NCBI RefSeq assembly: GCF_900105055.1
Contig: NZ_FNTA01000004.1
Location: 5,177,501-5,241,500 of the forward strand
Direction: 5' to 3'
Source of the DNA: Amycolatopsis lurida
GTDB lineage: Bacteria; Actinomycetota; Actinomycetes; Mycobacteriales; Pseudonocardiaceae
Length of the DNA: 64,000 nt
In this document: positions 49,995 through 57,968 of the stretch, piece by piece
Position numbering within the stretch: the stretch's first letter is position 1
Layout of the letters: each line of letters opens with the position of its first letter
The notes under the pieces: model-generated
Told to the model about the DNA's origin: nothing
Database searches by the model: none
The model's input: only the letters and a program-made list of their open reading frames with translations
Position numbers and translations under genes: made by a program

Positions 49995-51686
49995 ATGAGT
50001 CGGTTCGTGGACACGCTCGTCGCCACCGCGGCGGGGCGAGGTCAGCAGCGGGGAATGGTCACCGGGGAGCCCAAGGAGCCGGTTCGGCGTACGTGGGCCG
50101 AGATTCACGAGCAGGCCAAGCGGGTCGCCGGGGGTCTGGTGACGGCCGGGCTGGAGCCCGGCAAAGCGGTCGCGGTGCTGGCGGCGGCGCCGTCATTGAT
50201 CGCGCCGACGGTTCAGGCGGTCTGGCTCGCCGGCGGCAGCGTGACGATGCTGCACCAGCCGACGCAGCGCACCGACCTGGCCGAATGGGCCGAGGACACC
50301 GTTCGCGTGCTGCGGATGATCGGGTCCGGCCTGGTTCTGCTCGGTGAGCCGTTCGACCAGCTGGCGCCGGTACTCACGGAGCACGGCATCGCCTTCCAGG
50401 TCATCACCGAGCTGCTCGAGGCCGAACCGTTGGCGGAGCCCGTGCCGACGGCCGAATCGGATACAGCGCTCCTGCAACTGACCAGCGGGTCGACAGCCGA
50501 CCCGAAGGCCGTTCGGATCACCTACGGGAATCTGTATTCGAACGTCAAGGCGATGGTCGACCGGGCCGAGTTCGATTTCGACGTCGACGTGATGGTCTCG
50601 TGGCTGCCCACCTTCCACGACATGGGGATGGTCGGCTTTCTGACGGTGCCGATGACGTTCGGCGTCGAGCTCGTCAAGATCACGCCGCTGGAGTTCCTGT
50701 CGGGACCGTTGATCTGGCCGCAGCTGATCAGCAAGTACAACGGCACGACCACCGCCGCGCCGAACTTCGCGTACGCGATCGTGGGCAGGCGGATGGCCAG
50801 GGTCGAGGACGACGACGCGTACGACCTCTCGAAGCTCCGGATCGCACTGAACGGTGCCGAGCCGATCGACGAAACGGCTGTGAAGACGTTCGTCGAGGCG
50901 GGGGCGCGCTTCAAGATGCCCGCCGAGTGCGTGTTCCCGGCGTACGGCATGGCGGAGGCGACTCTCGCGGTTTCGTTCGCACCGTTGTTCACCGGCTTGA
51001 CGCTGGACGTCGTCGAGGCCGACGCGCTCGAGACGGACAACCGCGCGGTGCCGGTTCCCGAGGGCGACCCGCGTCGGGGGACCGACGAAGTCCGGTCATT
51101 CGCGGTGCTCGGGCCGCCGCTCGACGGGCTCGAGGCCGAGATCGTCGACGACAAGGGAGCCGTGCTCGGAGAACGCGAGGTCGGGGAGATCCGCCTGCGA
51201 GGCGAGGCCGTGACACCGGGCTACCTGACCATGGAAGGTCCGCTCGCGACGCAGGACGAGGACGGGTGGCTGCTCACCGGTGACCTCGGCTACCTGGTCG
51301 ACGGCATGATCGTGATCTGCGGCCGTCGCAAGGACGTCATCATCATGGGCGGCCGGAATCTGTACCCGACCGATATCGAACGCGCGGCGACCTCGGTCGA
51401 GGGGGTCCGGGCGGGGAACGCCGTGGCCGTGCGGCTCGACGCCGGCAGCCGCCGGGAACGGTTCGCCGTCGTGGTCGAATCGAAACTCGCCGGGGATCCG
51501 GAAACGGAAAAGGCGCTGGCGAAAGAGGTCGCGGCCAAGGTGCGCGGTGCCGTCGACATGCGGCCCTTCGCGGTGGTGGTGCTCCCGGCGGGGAGTCTGC
51601 CCAAGACGCCCTCGGGCAAGGTGAAGCGGGCCGCGACCGCCGTCCAGTTCGCGGACAAGATCGCCAAGAACGCGGCGACCAGCTGA
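49995..51686 (+). CDS. fatty-acyl-AMP ligase / acyl-CoA synthetase (FadD-like)
   Basis: 563-residue adenylate-forming enzyme. Core motifs are LLQLTSGSTADPKAVRITYGN (A3), VSWLPTFHDMGMVGFLTVPM, EPIDETAVKTFVEAGA, YGMAEATLAVSF (A5), LTGDLGYLVDGMIVICGRRKDVIIMGGRNLYPTDIE (A7-A8) and the lysine loop LPKTPSGKVKRAATA. The WLPTFHDMGMVG block and length are those of FadD/FAAL enzymes; mycobacteria have a homologue (pks16/Rv1013) at this position. ATG 49995 is preferred over GTG 49986. The acyl substrate is unknown. Confidence 0.88.
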   Translation: MSRFVDTLVATAAGRGQQRGMVTGEPKEPVRRTWAEIHEQAKRVAGGLVTAGLEPGKAVAVLAAAPSLIAPTVQAVWLAGGSVTMLHQPTQRTDLAEWAEDTVRVLRMIGSGLVLLGEPFDQLAPVLTEHGIAFQVITELLEAEPLAEPVPTAESDTALLQLTSGSTADPKAVRITYGNLYSNVKAMVDRAEFDFDVDVMVSWLPTFHDMGMVGFLTVPMTFGVELVKITPLEFLSGPLIWPQLISKYNGTTTAAPNFAYAIVGRRMARVEDDDAYDLSKLRIALNGAEPIDETAVKTFVEAGARFKMPAECVFPAYGMAEATLAVSFAPLFTGLTLDVVEADALETDNRAVPVPEGDPRRGTDEVRSFAVLGPPLDGLEAEIVDDKGAVLGEREVGEIRLRGEAVTPGYLTMEGPLATQDEDGWLLTGDLGYLVDGMIVICGRRKDVIIMGGRNLYPTDIERAATSVEGVRAGNAVAVRLDAGSRRERFAVVVESKLAGDPETEKALAKEVAAKVRGAVDMRPFAVVVLPAGSLPKTPSGKVKRAATAVQFADKIAKNAATS

Positions 51687-51688
51687 CA

Positions 51689-51731
51689 CGAAAGGGCCGG
51701 GCCCGCGAATATCGCGGGCCCGGCCCTTTCG
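51689..51731. terminator. 20-bp perfect hairpin, bidirectional terminator
   Basis: Arms 51689-51708 and 51712-51731 are exactly complementary over 20 bp with a 3-nt loop ATA, all G/C-rich apart from GAAAG at the base. It lies between the convergent acyl-AMP ligase and the DivIVA-repeat genes. Confidence 0.85.
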
Positions 51732-51747
51732 CTGCACCTCCCGGTGG

Positions 51748-52077
51748 TCAGCGGCGTCGCCAAGGTGGCTTGCGGGTATGGGTGTGCTCCAAGGCAGGCG
51801 CTATGTAGTAGCCGGCGGACTGGGACAGACCGGCCAGCGTTCCCTCGACGTCTCGCAGGAACGCGTCGACGGCTGCCGGGTCATAGCCTCGTTTCGACAG
51901 CGGGGCTTTGGCGAACGCCACGTTGTGGACGTCCGAAACCGACAGGTCGTCGTCACCGTCGAGGGTCGCCGCGACCCGCTCGAGGAAGGCGTCGACCGCG
52001 GGTTCGTGATAGCCGCGGGCACCGATCGGCGCCCGGTCGAACTGCCGGGTTCTGGCCTCGAAGGCGGTGACGGGCAC
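51748..52077 (-). CDS. small DivIVA-repeat protein
   Basis: 109 residues containing two copies of the short DivIVA polar-targeting motif: FDRAPIGARGYHEPAVDAFLERV (about residues 13-35) and FAKAPLSKRGYDPAAVDAFLRDV (about 54-76), followed by a basic tail. DivIVA-motif proteins mark curved membrane and poles and recruit growth or division factors in actinomycetes. No long coiled coil follows, unlike Wag31/DivIVA. Its GTG start overlaps the stop of the upstream paralogue (TAGTG), so the pair is translated together. The function is unknown. Confidence 0.82.
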   Translation of the reverse strand: MPVTAFEARTRQFDRAPIGARGYHEPAVDAFLERVAATLDGDDDLSVSDVHNVAFAKAPLSKRGYDPAAVDAFLRDVEGTLAGLSQSAGYYIAPALEHTHTRKPPWRRR

Positions 52078-52436
52078 TAGCGCTCCCGCAAGAATTCGAC
52101 GGGACCGCGGTCCGGGACGGCGCGTTCGGCGGTCGCTTCATCCTCTTCGCGGGCGCCGGGCACACCGAGCACGTGCTGGCCGGTGCGGTGGGCGAGCTGC
52201 GTTTCGACCTTGTCGAGGAAGTCGTCGACTTCGCGTTCGTCGTAACCGCGTTTACCGATCAACGGACGCGAGAACATGACGTGGTGGACCTCGGCGGCCG
52301 TCAGGTCGTCCCGGTCCGAGATCGTGTCGGCGATCCGTTCCAGGAACGCGTCGACCTCGTGTTTGGCGTATCCCCGCCGCCCGATCGGGGCGTTCGGGAA
52401 AGTGGCGCCGGTGATGTCTTCGGCCGTGAACGACAT
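52077..52436 (-). CDS. small DivIVA-repeat protein, paralogue
   Basis: 119 residues with two DivIVA motifs: FPNAPIGRRGYAKHEVDAFLERI (about 13-35) and FSRPLIGKRGYDEREVDDFLDKV (about 54-76). Spacing between motifs is identical to the downstream gene (41 residues), so the two arose by duplication. The C-terminus is acidic then ends VPDRGPVEFLRER. The pair lies between the acyl-AMP ligase terminator and pth; it heads the two-gene unit. Confidence 0.82.
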   Translation of the reverse strand: MSFTAEDITGATFPNAPIGRRGYAKHEVDAFLERIADTISDRDDLTAAEVHHVMFSRPLIGKRGYDEREVDDFLDKVETQLAHRTGQHVLGVPGAREEDEATAERAVPDRGPVEFLRER

Positions 52437-52595
52437 GAAACTCTCTCCGGTTTCGGTGGGGAATGCGATCTCCGCATCCCGTCCTAACGGGTTTGAGAGT
52501 TCCCCGGAAGAGCTCGCCCTATTCCACGACTCGATCAGGGGCGTGGTGAAACGCCTTCGAGTGACGGGGTGTAACGCACTGCCATGTGAGCGGGT

Positions 52596-53192
52596 TCACC
52601 CAGCGTGGAAGGTGTTCTGGGCTGCGGCGAGACCGGTGCTGATAAGCGCTTCAACGGCGTCGGCGCAACGATCGACCTCGAAAGCGAGCTCTTTGCGTTC
52701 GACCGTCGAGAAGTCTTTCAGCACGAAATCCGCCGGATCCTGCCGTCCCGGAGGGCGGCCCACGCCGAAACGGACACGGTAGTAGTCCTTCGTGCCCAGT
52801 GACTTGGTGATCGAGCGGAGACCGTTGTGCCCGTTGTCGCCGCCGCCCAGCTTCATCTTGAGCGCGCCGAAGTCGACGTCCAGCTCGTCGTGGATGACCA
52901 CGACACCGGCCGGGGGGATCTTGTAGAACCGGGCCGCGCCCACCACGGGCCCACCGGAGAGGTTCATGTACGAACGCGGCTTGGCCAGGACCACCCGCCG
53001 GCCCGCGAGCCGTCCTTCGAGGATTTCGGCGCCGCTCTTGTGGGCCTTGAACTTGCCGCCGACACGATGTGCGAGCTCGTCGAGCACCATGAAGCCGACG
53101 TTGTGCCTGTTGCCCGCGTATTGGGGGCCGGGATTGCCGAGGCCGGCGAGCAGGATCTGCTCGCCGGCCCCGGGAAGTACTGCTTCGGTCAC
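52596..53192 (-). CDS. pth: peptidyl-tRNA hydrolase
   Basis: Releases peptides from stalled peptidyl-tRNA. 199 residues. ILLAGLGNPGPQYAGNRHNVGFMVLDELA carries the catalytic His in NRHNVG, then VVLAKPRSYMNLSGGPV, VVIHDELDVDFGALKMKLGGGDNGHNGLRSI (Asp and second His) and VRFGVGRPPGRQDPADFVL. Start GTG 53192 or the GTG at 53201 9 nt upstream. It follows rplY by 10 nt, the usual rplY-pth pairing. Confidence 0.95.
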   Translation of the reverse strand: MTEAVLPGAGEQILLAGLGNPGPQYAGNRHNVGFMVLDELAHRVGGKFKAHKSGAEILEGRLAGRRVVLAKPRSYMNLSGGPVVGAARFYKIPPAGVVVIHDELDVDFGALKMKLGGGDNGHNGLRSITKSLGTKDYYRVRFGVGRPPGRQDPADFVLKDFSTVERKELAFEVDRCADAVEALISTGLAAAQNTFHAG

Positions 53193-53202
53193 ACCAGTGA
53201 CT

Positions 53203-53814
53203 TTATTCGGCGTCCTCGGCGGAGGTCTCGGCCGCCTCGGAAGCGCCTTCTTCACCCTCGAGCGCGGACTCGGACGGCGACTCGTTCACGGCGACGACCA
53301 GGGCGTCGGGGTCGGTGACCAGCGTGGCGCCCTTCGGCAGCGCGACGTCCGAGGCGTTGATCTGGGTGCCGGCGACGACGCCCTCGACCGAGACCTCGAC
53401 CTGCTCGGGGATGTGCAGCGCCTCGACCTCGATCTGGATGGCGTCGAGGTCGGTGGTGACCAGGGTGCCGGGGCCGGGGGTGCCGGTGACGACGACGGGG
53501 ATGTCGACGGTGACCTTCTCGCCGCGGATGACGACCAGCAGGTCGACGTGCTCGATGTAGTTCTTCAGCGGGTGGACGACGATGGTCTTCGTCAGGGCCA
53601 GCTCGCTCTTGCCCTCGAGGTCGAGGGTGATGACGGCGTTGCTGCCGTTCTCACGCACGACGCGGGCGAACTCGATGGCGGGCAGGGCGTAGTGGCGCGG
53701 TTCCGAGCCGTGCCCGTACAGCACCGCGGGGATCTTGCCGGCGCGACGCGTGCGGCGCGCGGCACCCTTGCCGAATTCGGTGCGGGGCTCGACGGACAGG
53801 CGTACCTCGGACAC
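53203..53814 (-). CDS. rplY: 50S ribosomal protein L25/Ctc
   Basis: 203-residue CTC-type L25 that binds 5S rRNA. N-terminal L25 domain: EVRLSVEPRTEFGKGAARRTRRAGKIPAVLYGHG. C-terminal TL5 domain: VEALHIPEQVEVSVEGVVAGTQINASDV. An acidic Glu/Ala tail closes it. Start GTG 53814 with GAAGGAG upstream; the frame open to 53940 is not coding. It heads an rplY-pth operon. Confidence 0.95.
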   Translation of the reverse strand: MSEVRLSVEPRTEFGKGAARRTRRAGKIPAVLYGHGSEPRHYALPAIEFARVVRENGSNAVITLDLEGKSELALTKTIVVHPLKNYIEHVDLLVVIRGEKVTVDIPVVVTGTPGPGTLVTTDLDAIQIEVEALHIPEQVEVSVEGVVAGTQINASDVALPKGATLVTDPDALVVAVNESPSESALEGEEGASEAAETSAEDAE

Positions 53815-54154
53815 GGTGTAGCACTCCTTCAATTCACCAACATGTTCAGCGAAATCATGCTGAGGTGGGGATGGTTCGGGGCGGTTCTGGTGTTCGGCGG
53901 CGAATTCCACAGGCGTGCTCGACCGCGTGTGGCCACTCAAGCCGCCGCGTCGATCACGTCGGGCACCAGGTGCTCACGGAACCCGCCTCGCCGAGACCGG
54001 GAAAGTGTAGACCAACCGGTCGCGTGGTGGTCCCGCCGGGTGCCTCGTACAGGTGACAAGTCGGTGACAGCTGCTTCGCGAACCCGCGGATGCGGTGGTG
54101 CGCGACCCCTTTTCTAAGGTGTGATCTGCTCGCACGCGAGACTAAGGGGACGGG
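53815..54154. promoter_or_regulatory. rplY / lipoprotein divergent region
   Basis: 340 nt with no convincing gene. For the lipoprotein a -10-like TAAGGT lies at 54115-54120. For rplY a minus-strand TACACT near 54008 is a weak candidate. No riboswitch, repeat or dyad of note is seen. Confidence 0.35.
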
Positions 54155-55276
54155 ATGCCGGCACGACGGTCGAAGATCGGCGCGATCGCCGCGTTGTGCT
54201 GCCTCGTGGCCGGTTGTGACGTCGCGATCGACGGGGCGGCCGGGATCTCGCCCGCCGAACAGCAGCGGGTGGACCGGCGCGCGGAGCTGCGCGGCGCTGT
54301 CGAGAGCGCGTTGAAGGCGCTGGAACAGGCTCCAGCCGTTGTCTACAAGGCGACGATCAAGGACGCGTCGGGTCAGCCCGCGGAACTGCAGTTCCGGATC
54401 ACCCGGAACGGGAGCGCCCACGGCGCGCTGCCGGTCGACGGCCAGACCATCCAGGTCATCTCCGCCGACAAGCAGTTGTACCTCTCGGCGACGCCGGAGT
54501 ACTGGAAGGCGCACGGGCTCGGCGACAGCGACCAGTACGGCACCAGCTGGGTCCGCACGGACAGCTCGGACCTGCCGGTGAACGCCGTCGAGGTGCTCAG
54601 CCCGCGCAAGGCCGCGTCGACACTGAGGACCGCGGTGTCCGGGATGAACCCGTTGACCGATCCGGTCCGTTCGAAGTTGCCTGACGGGACCGAGGTCTAC
54701 GACGTCGGGAGCGGGCTCGGAACACTGCGGGTGACCACGGCGGCGCCGCACCGTGTCGTCAGTTTCGCGCCTTCCCTCGTCGCCGCTGCGGGCGGCAAGA
54801 CGCTCGGCGCCGAGATGCGGGTCGAGCCGCTCACCGGGGAAGCGCTGAAGAAGCTCCAGACCGATCTGGACGGCGCGATCGGCGGGATCGGACAGCCGTT
54901 CGACGCGCTGACCCAGGTCAGGGTCAGTGTCGTCAACGACAAGCTGGACTGCACGGACTTCGTCGGGACCTGCCGGGCGACCATCGACGTCGCCAACTCC
55001 GTCATCGGCGGCATGAACGGGACGCCCGTGCACCTGAAGCTGACGGTCGACTTCACCGCGCAGTCCCTCGGCGCGCAGAGCTGCACGGCGGACGCCGACG
55101 CGGCGCCGGACACCACGACGAGCATGTCCTGCGAGGTCAAGTTCAAACTGCCGAATCGGAACGCCAGCTATCAGGTGCAGGCGAAGCCGTCGGCCAAAGG
55201 TGAGGTCCGGGCTCCGGTCGACGTCAACGGCGTTCGCGAAAAGCTCAAGTCCGAGTTCGCCACGCTGGGCGGCTGA
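54155..55276 (+). CDS. LppX/LprAFG-like lipoprotein
   Basis: 373-residue lipoprotein with signal KIGAIAALCCLVAGC (lipobox LVAGC, Cys about residue 21). The mature region is beta-rich with KATIKDASGQPAELQFRITRNGSAHGALPVDG and YLSATPEYWKAHGLGD. This resembles the hydrophobic-cavity lipid carriers LppX/LprG or LolA-like folds; the similarity is at the pattern level, not firmly established. Cysteine pairs occur in the second half (KLDCTDFVGTCRATID, QSCTADADAA...MSCEVKF). It lies alone, upstream of an oxidoreductase by 96 nt. Confidence 0.75.
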   Translation: MPARRSKIGAIAALCCLVAGCDVAIDGAAGISPAEQQRVDRRAELRGAVESALKALEQAPAVVYKATIKDASGQPAELQFRITRNGSAHGALPVDGQTIQVISADKQLYLSATPEYWKAHGLGDSDQYGTSWVRTDSSDLPVNAVEVLSPRKAASTLRTAVSGMNPLTDPVRSKLPDGTEVYDVGSGLGTLRVTTAAPHRVVSFAPSLVAAAGGKTLGAEMRVEPLTGEALKKLQTDLDGAIGGIGQPFDALTQVRVSVVNDKLDCTDFVGTCRATIDVANSVIGGMNGTPVHLKLTVDFTAQSLGAQSCTADADAAPDTTTSMSCEVKFKLPNRNASYQVQAKPSAKGEVRAPVDVNGVREKLKSEFATLGG

Positions 55277-55336
55277 CCTGCACGCTCACCTCGGGGTGCG
55301 TTGCATACGTTGAAGTAGCCGATCTCGCGTTCTTAG

Positions 55337-55356
55337 CATCGGCGTAGTCGCCGATG
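55337..55356. repeat. small hairpin near oxidoreductase RBS
   Basis: CATCGGCG-TAGT-CGCCGATG, 8-bp stem, ends 3 nt before the AAGGGAG ribosome-binding site of the oxidoreductase. It could be an operator for an unlinked regulator or an mRNA element. No regulator is adjacent. Confidence 0.45.
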
Positions 55357-55372
55357 AAAAGGGAGAAACGCG

Positions 55373-55990
55373 ATGGCGAAATTGGTTGTGTTCGGAGGAA
55401 CCGGGTACGCGGGCGGGAAGATCGCCGCGGAGGCACGCGGCCGCGGTCACGAAGTCTTGGTGGTGTCCAGGACCGCCGAAGGTGAGGGAACCAGGGCCGG
55501 CTCGCTCTACGATGAGGCATTCCTGGCCGATGTCGCCAAGGGCGCCGATGTCCTGGTCATCGCGGTTCACGGGCAGAGCGGCCTGCTCGACGCGGTGCCC
55601 TCGATCGCGCAGGTCGCGAAGGACAACGGCGCACGGATCGGCGTGGTCGGCGGGGCGGGCAGCCTGCACGTGGCCGAAGGCGGACCGCGACTGATCGACA
55701 CCCCCGAGTTCCCGGACGAATACAAGGGTGAAGCGGGCGCGCACGCTGAGGTGCTGGAAGCGTTCCGGAAGCTTCCCGAGGACATCGACTGGTTCTACGT
55801 CAGCCCGGCCGCGGAGTTCGGCGCGTGGGCCGAGGGCGAGCGGACCGGTGAGTTCCGGCTCGGTGGCGACGTGCTCCTGACCGACGAGAACGGCGGTTCG
55901 AAGATCGGCGGTGCCGACTACGCGATCGCGTTCGTCGACGAGATCGACAAGCCGGAACACCGCCGCCAGCGTTTCTGCGTCGCTTACTGA
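55373..55990 (+). CDS. NAD(P)-binding oxidoreductase (atypical SDR, NmrA-like)
   Basis: 205-residue Rossmann-fold protein. N-terminal LVVFGGTGYAGGKIAAEARGRGHEVLVVSR is the NmrA/YwnB-type glycine motif TGYAG. VLVIAVHGQSGLLDAVPSI, ARIGVVGGAGSLHVAEGG and PEDIDWFYVSPAAEFGAWAEGERTGEFR are family blocks, and YAIAFVDEIDKPEHRRQRFCVAY is the standard end. Likely an NADPH-dependent reductase; the substrate is unknown. RBS AAGGGAG precedes the ATG. It overlaps the convergent LLM gene by 7 nt. Confidence 0.87.
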   Translation: MAKLVVFGGTGYAGGKIAAEARGRGHEVLVVSRTAEGEGTRAGSLYDEAFLADVAKGADVLVIAVHGQSGLLDAVPSIAQVAKDNGARIGVVGGAGSLHVAEGGPRLIDTPEFPDEYKGEAGAHAEVLEAFRKLPEDIDWFYVSPAAEFGAWAEGERTGEFRLGGDVLLTDENGGSKIGGADYAIAFVDEIDKPEHRRQRFCVAY

Positions 55991-56859
55991 CCGGACAGTT
56001 CCCGCACGACCGGCGCGAACGTTTCCAGCATCGGTTCGAACACCGTGATGTAGGAGAAGCCGTACCGTTCGCGACGCTCCTGCAGCTGCCGGACGATCTC
56101 GGCGACGGTGCCGAAAAGCAATTGGGGCGTTTCGAGCAGGGCGTCGACGTCGAGGCCGTCCTGGTCTTTGACCTCTTCACGCCAGGCCTCGGCGGCCGCG
56201 CGCCGGTCGTCCGCGACGACGACCCGCTGGACCAGCATGTTCAGTTCGGGATCGCGGCCGTTCGCCTGTGAACGGAAGAAGGCGACACGTTCGTCCATGC
56301 GCTCGGCATCGTCGAGCCGGAACGTTCCCGGCGGTTTCCCCGGTGCTTGACGAAGACCCGCGAAGCCGGCGATGTCGGCTTCACGGGCGGCGAGGGACAA
56401 CACGCCGTCGCTGTTGCCCGCGAGGAGCAGCGGCGGGGGCGTGATTCCTTCGTCGGCGAAGTGTCCGCGCAGGTGGTCAAGGCTCTTGGCGAGGTACTCG
56501 ATACGTTCCTTGGCCGGGATCCACGGCAGGCCGGCGTCGTCGAATTCCGATTTCATGTGGCCGGAGCCGAGTCCGAGGTCCAGCCGGTCGCCCGTCATCT
56601 TCGCCGTCGTGACGACTTCGCGTGCGAAGAGTGCGGCGTTGTAGAAGGCCATATTGGAAACAAGAGTGCCGACGCGGGGCCGTTGGGTCACCGCGGCGGC
56701 CATGGTCAGCGCCGGGAAAGGCGCGTTCCGTCCCGGGCCGAGATGGTCGGGCACGGAGATGACGTCGAATCCGAGGGCCTCGACGCGGCGGCACTTCGCG
56801 ACCCAGTCTTCACGGTTCTCGGCGCCCCACAGGTTCACGCCGAATTTGAATTTCCCCAT
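55984..56859 (-). CDS. LLM-class F420-dependent oxidoreductase
   Basis: 291-residue luciferase-like monooxygenase-fold enzyme of the F420-using group (TIGR03621-like). Start KFKFGVNLWGAENREDWVAKCRRVEALGFDVISVPDHL, middle RVGTLVSNMAFYNAALFAREV and DRLDLGLGSGHMKSEFDDAGLPW, end RRERYGFSYITVFEPMLETFAPVVREL. Actinomycetes make F420, in keeping with this. The substrate is unknown. It is downstream of the hairpin and of prs on the same strand. Confidence 0.88.
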   Translation of the reverse strand: MGKFKFGVNLWGAENREDWVAKCRRVEALGFDVISVPDHLGPGRNAPFPALTMAAAVTQRPRVGTLVSNMAFYNAALFAREVVTTAKMTGDRLDLGLGSGHMKSEFDDAGLPWIPAKERIEYLAKSLDHLRGHFADEGITPPPLLLAGNSDGVLSLAAREADIAGFAGLRQAPGKPPGTFRLDDAERMDERVAFFRSQANGRDPELNMLVQRVVVADDRRAAAEAWREEVKDQDGLDVDALLETPQLLFGTVAEIVRQLQERRERYGFSYITVFEPMLETFAPVVRELSGQ

Positions 56860-56918
56860 GAACGGAACCTAGCCATGCCGGGCGACCGGCCGCGCGTCGT
56901 TTCGCGAGGAGCCGAAAA

Positions 56919-56981
56919 CGAAGCAAGGGACCTTTGCTCTCACTCTCTTGCGGAGAGTGAGAGCAAAGGTCCCTTGCTTCG
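56919..56981. terminator. 29-bp perfect hairpin, repeat family member
   Basis: Arms 56919-56947 and 56953-56981 are exactly complementary over 29 bp with a 5-nt loop, the longest stem in the window. The core AGCAAGGGACCTTTGCT is the same as in the hairpin at 27838-27905. It lies 6 nt downstream of the prs stop on the minus strand. Confidence 0.88.
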
Positions 56982-56987
56982 GCTGGA

Positions 56988-57968
56988 TCAGGCGTTGCCG
57001 TCGAAGAGGGACGTGACCGATCCGTCCTCGAAGACCTGCTGGATCGCCTGCGCCAGCAGCGGCGCGATGGACAGCACGGTCAGCCCGGGGAACCGCTTCT
57101 CCTCCGGGATCGGCAGCGTGTTGGTGACGATGACCTCGCGCGCCTTGCAGTTCGACAGCCGCTCGGTGGCGGGGTCGGACAGGATGCCGTGGGTCGAGGC
57201 GATGACGACGTCGGACGCGCCTTCGTCGAGCAGGGCCTCGGTGGCCTTCACGATCGTGCCGCCGGTGTCGATCATGTCGTCGATCAGCACGCACAGCTGA
57301 CCGCGGACCTTGCCGACGACGCGGTTGGCGACGGCCTGGTTCGGCTTGTCGGGGTCGCGGGTCTTGTGGATGAAGGCGATCGGCCGGTCACCCAGCTGCG
57401 CTGCCCACTTCTCGGCGAGTCGCACACGGCCCGAGTCCGGCGAGACGACGGTGATGTTCTCGTCCCGATAGGTCTTGTTGATGTGCGCGGCCAGCACGTT
57501 CTGCGCGAGCAGGTGGTCGACCGGGCCGTCGAAGAAGCCCTGGATCTGCGCGGTGTGGAGGTCGACCGTCATGATCCGGTCGGCGCCCGCGGTCTTGAAC
57601 AGGTCCGCGATCAGGCGCGCGGAGATCGGCTCGCGGCCCTTGTGCTTCTTGTCCTGCCGCGCGTACGGGTAGAACGGCATGATCACGGTGATCCGCTTGG
57701 CGCTCGCCCGCTTGAGGGCGTCCACCATGATCAGCTGCTCCATCACCCATTCGTTGATGGGAGCGGGGTGGCTCTGAATCACGAAAGCGTCGGTCCCGCG
57801 CACCGATTCGTTGAACCGGACGAAGATCTCCCCGTTGGCGAAGTTGTGCGCGGTCTGCGGAACGACCGACACGTTGAGGTGCTTGGCGACCTCTTCCGCG
57901 AGTTCCGGGTGGGCGCGCCCGGAGAAGAGCATCAGGTTCTTCTTCGGTGTTCCGGACTTCGAGCTCAT
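56988..57968 (-). CDS. prs: ribose-phosphate pyrophosphokinase
   Basis: PRPP synthetase, 326 residues. LMLFSGRAHPELAEEVAKHLN at the N-terminus, flexible loop and ATP region VMPFYPYARQDKKHKGREPIS, TVDLHTAQIQGFFDGPVDHL (metal/ATP site) and the PRPP motif VLIDDMIDTGGTIVKA. Its ATG overlaps the TGA of glmU by 4 nt (ATGA), giving a glmU-prs operon, conserved in actinobacteria. Ends at the 29-bp hairpin. Confidence 0.96.
   Translation of the reverse strand: MSSKSGTPKKNLMLFSGRAHPELAEEVAKHLNVSVVPQTAHNFANGEIFVRFNESVRGTDAFVIQSHPAPINEWVMEQLIMVDALKRASAKRITVIMPFYPYARQDKKHKGREPISARLIADLFKTAGADRIMTVDLHTAQIQGFFDGPVDHLLAQNVLAAHINKTYRDENITVVSPDSGRVRLAEKWAAQLGDRPIAFIHKTRDPDKPNQAVANRVVGKVRGQLCVLIDDMIDTGGTIVKATEALLDEGASDVVIASTHGILSDPATERLSNCKAREVIVTNTLPIPEEKRFPGLTVLSIAPLLAQAIQQVFEDGSVTSLFDGNA

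Noticed and set aside
53960..54020. Strong promoter for rplY
   Set aside because: A TACACT -10-like hexamer exists on the minus strand but no matching -35 could be found; kept only as a weak note in the intergenic entry.
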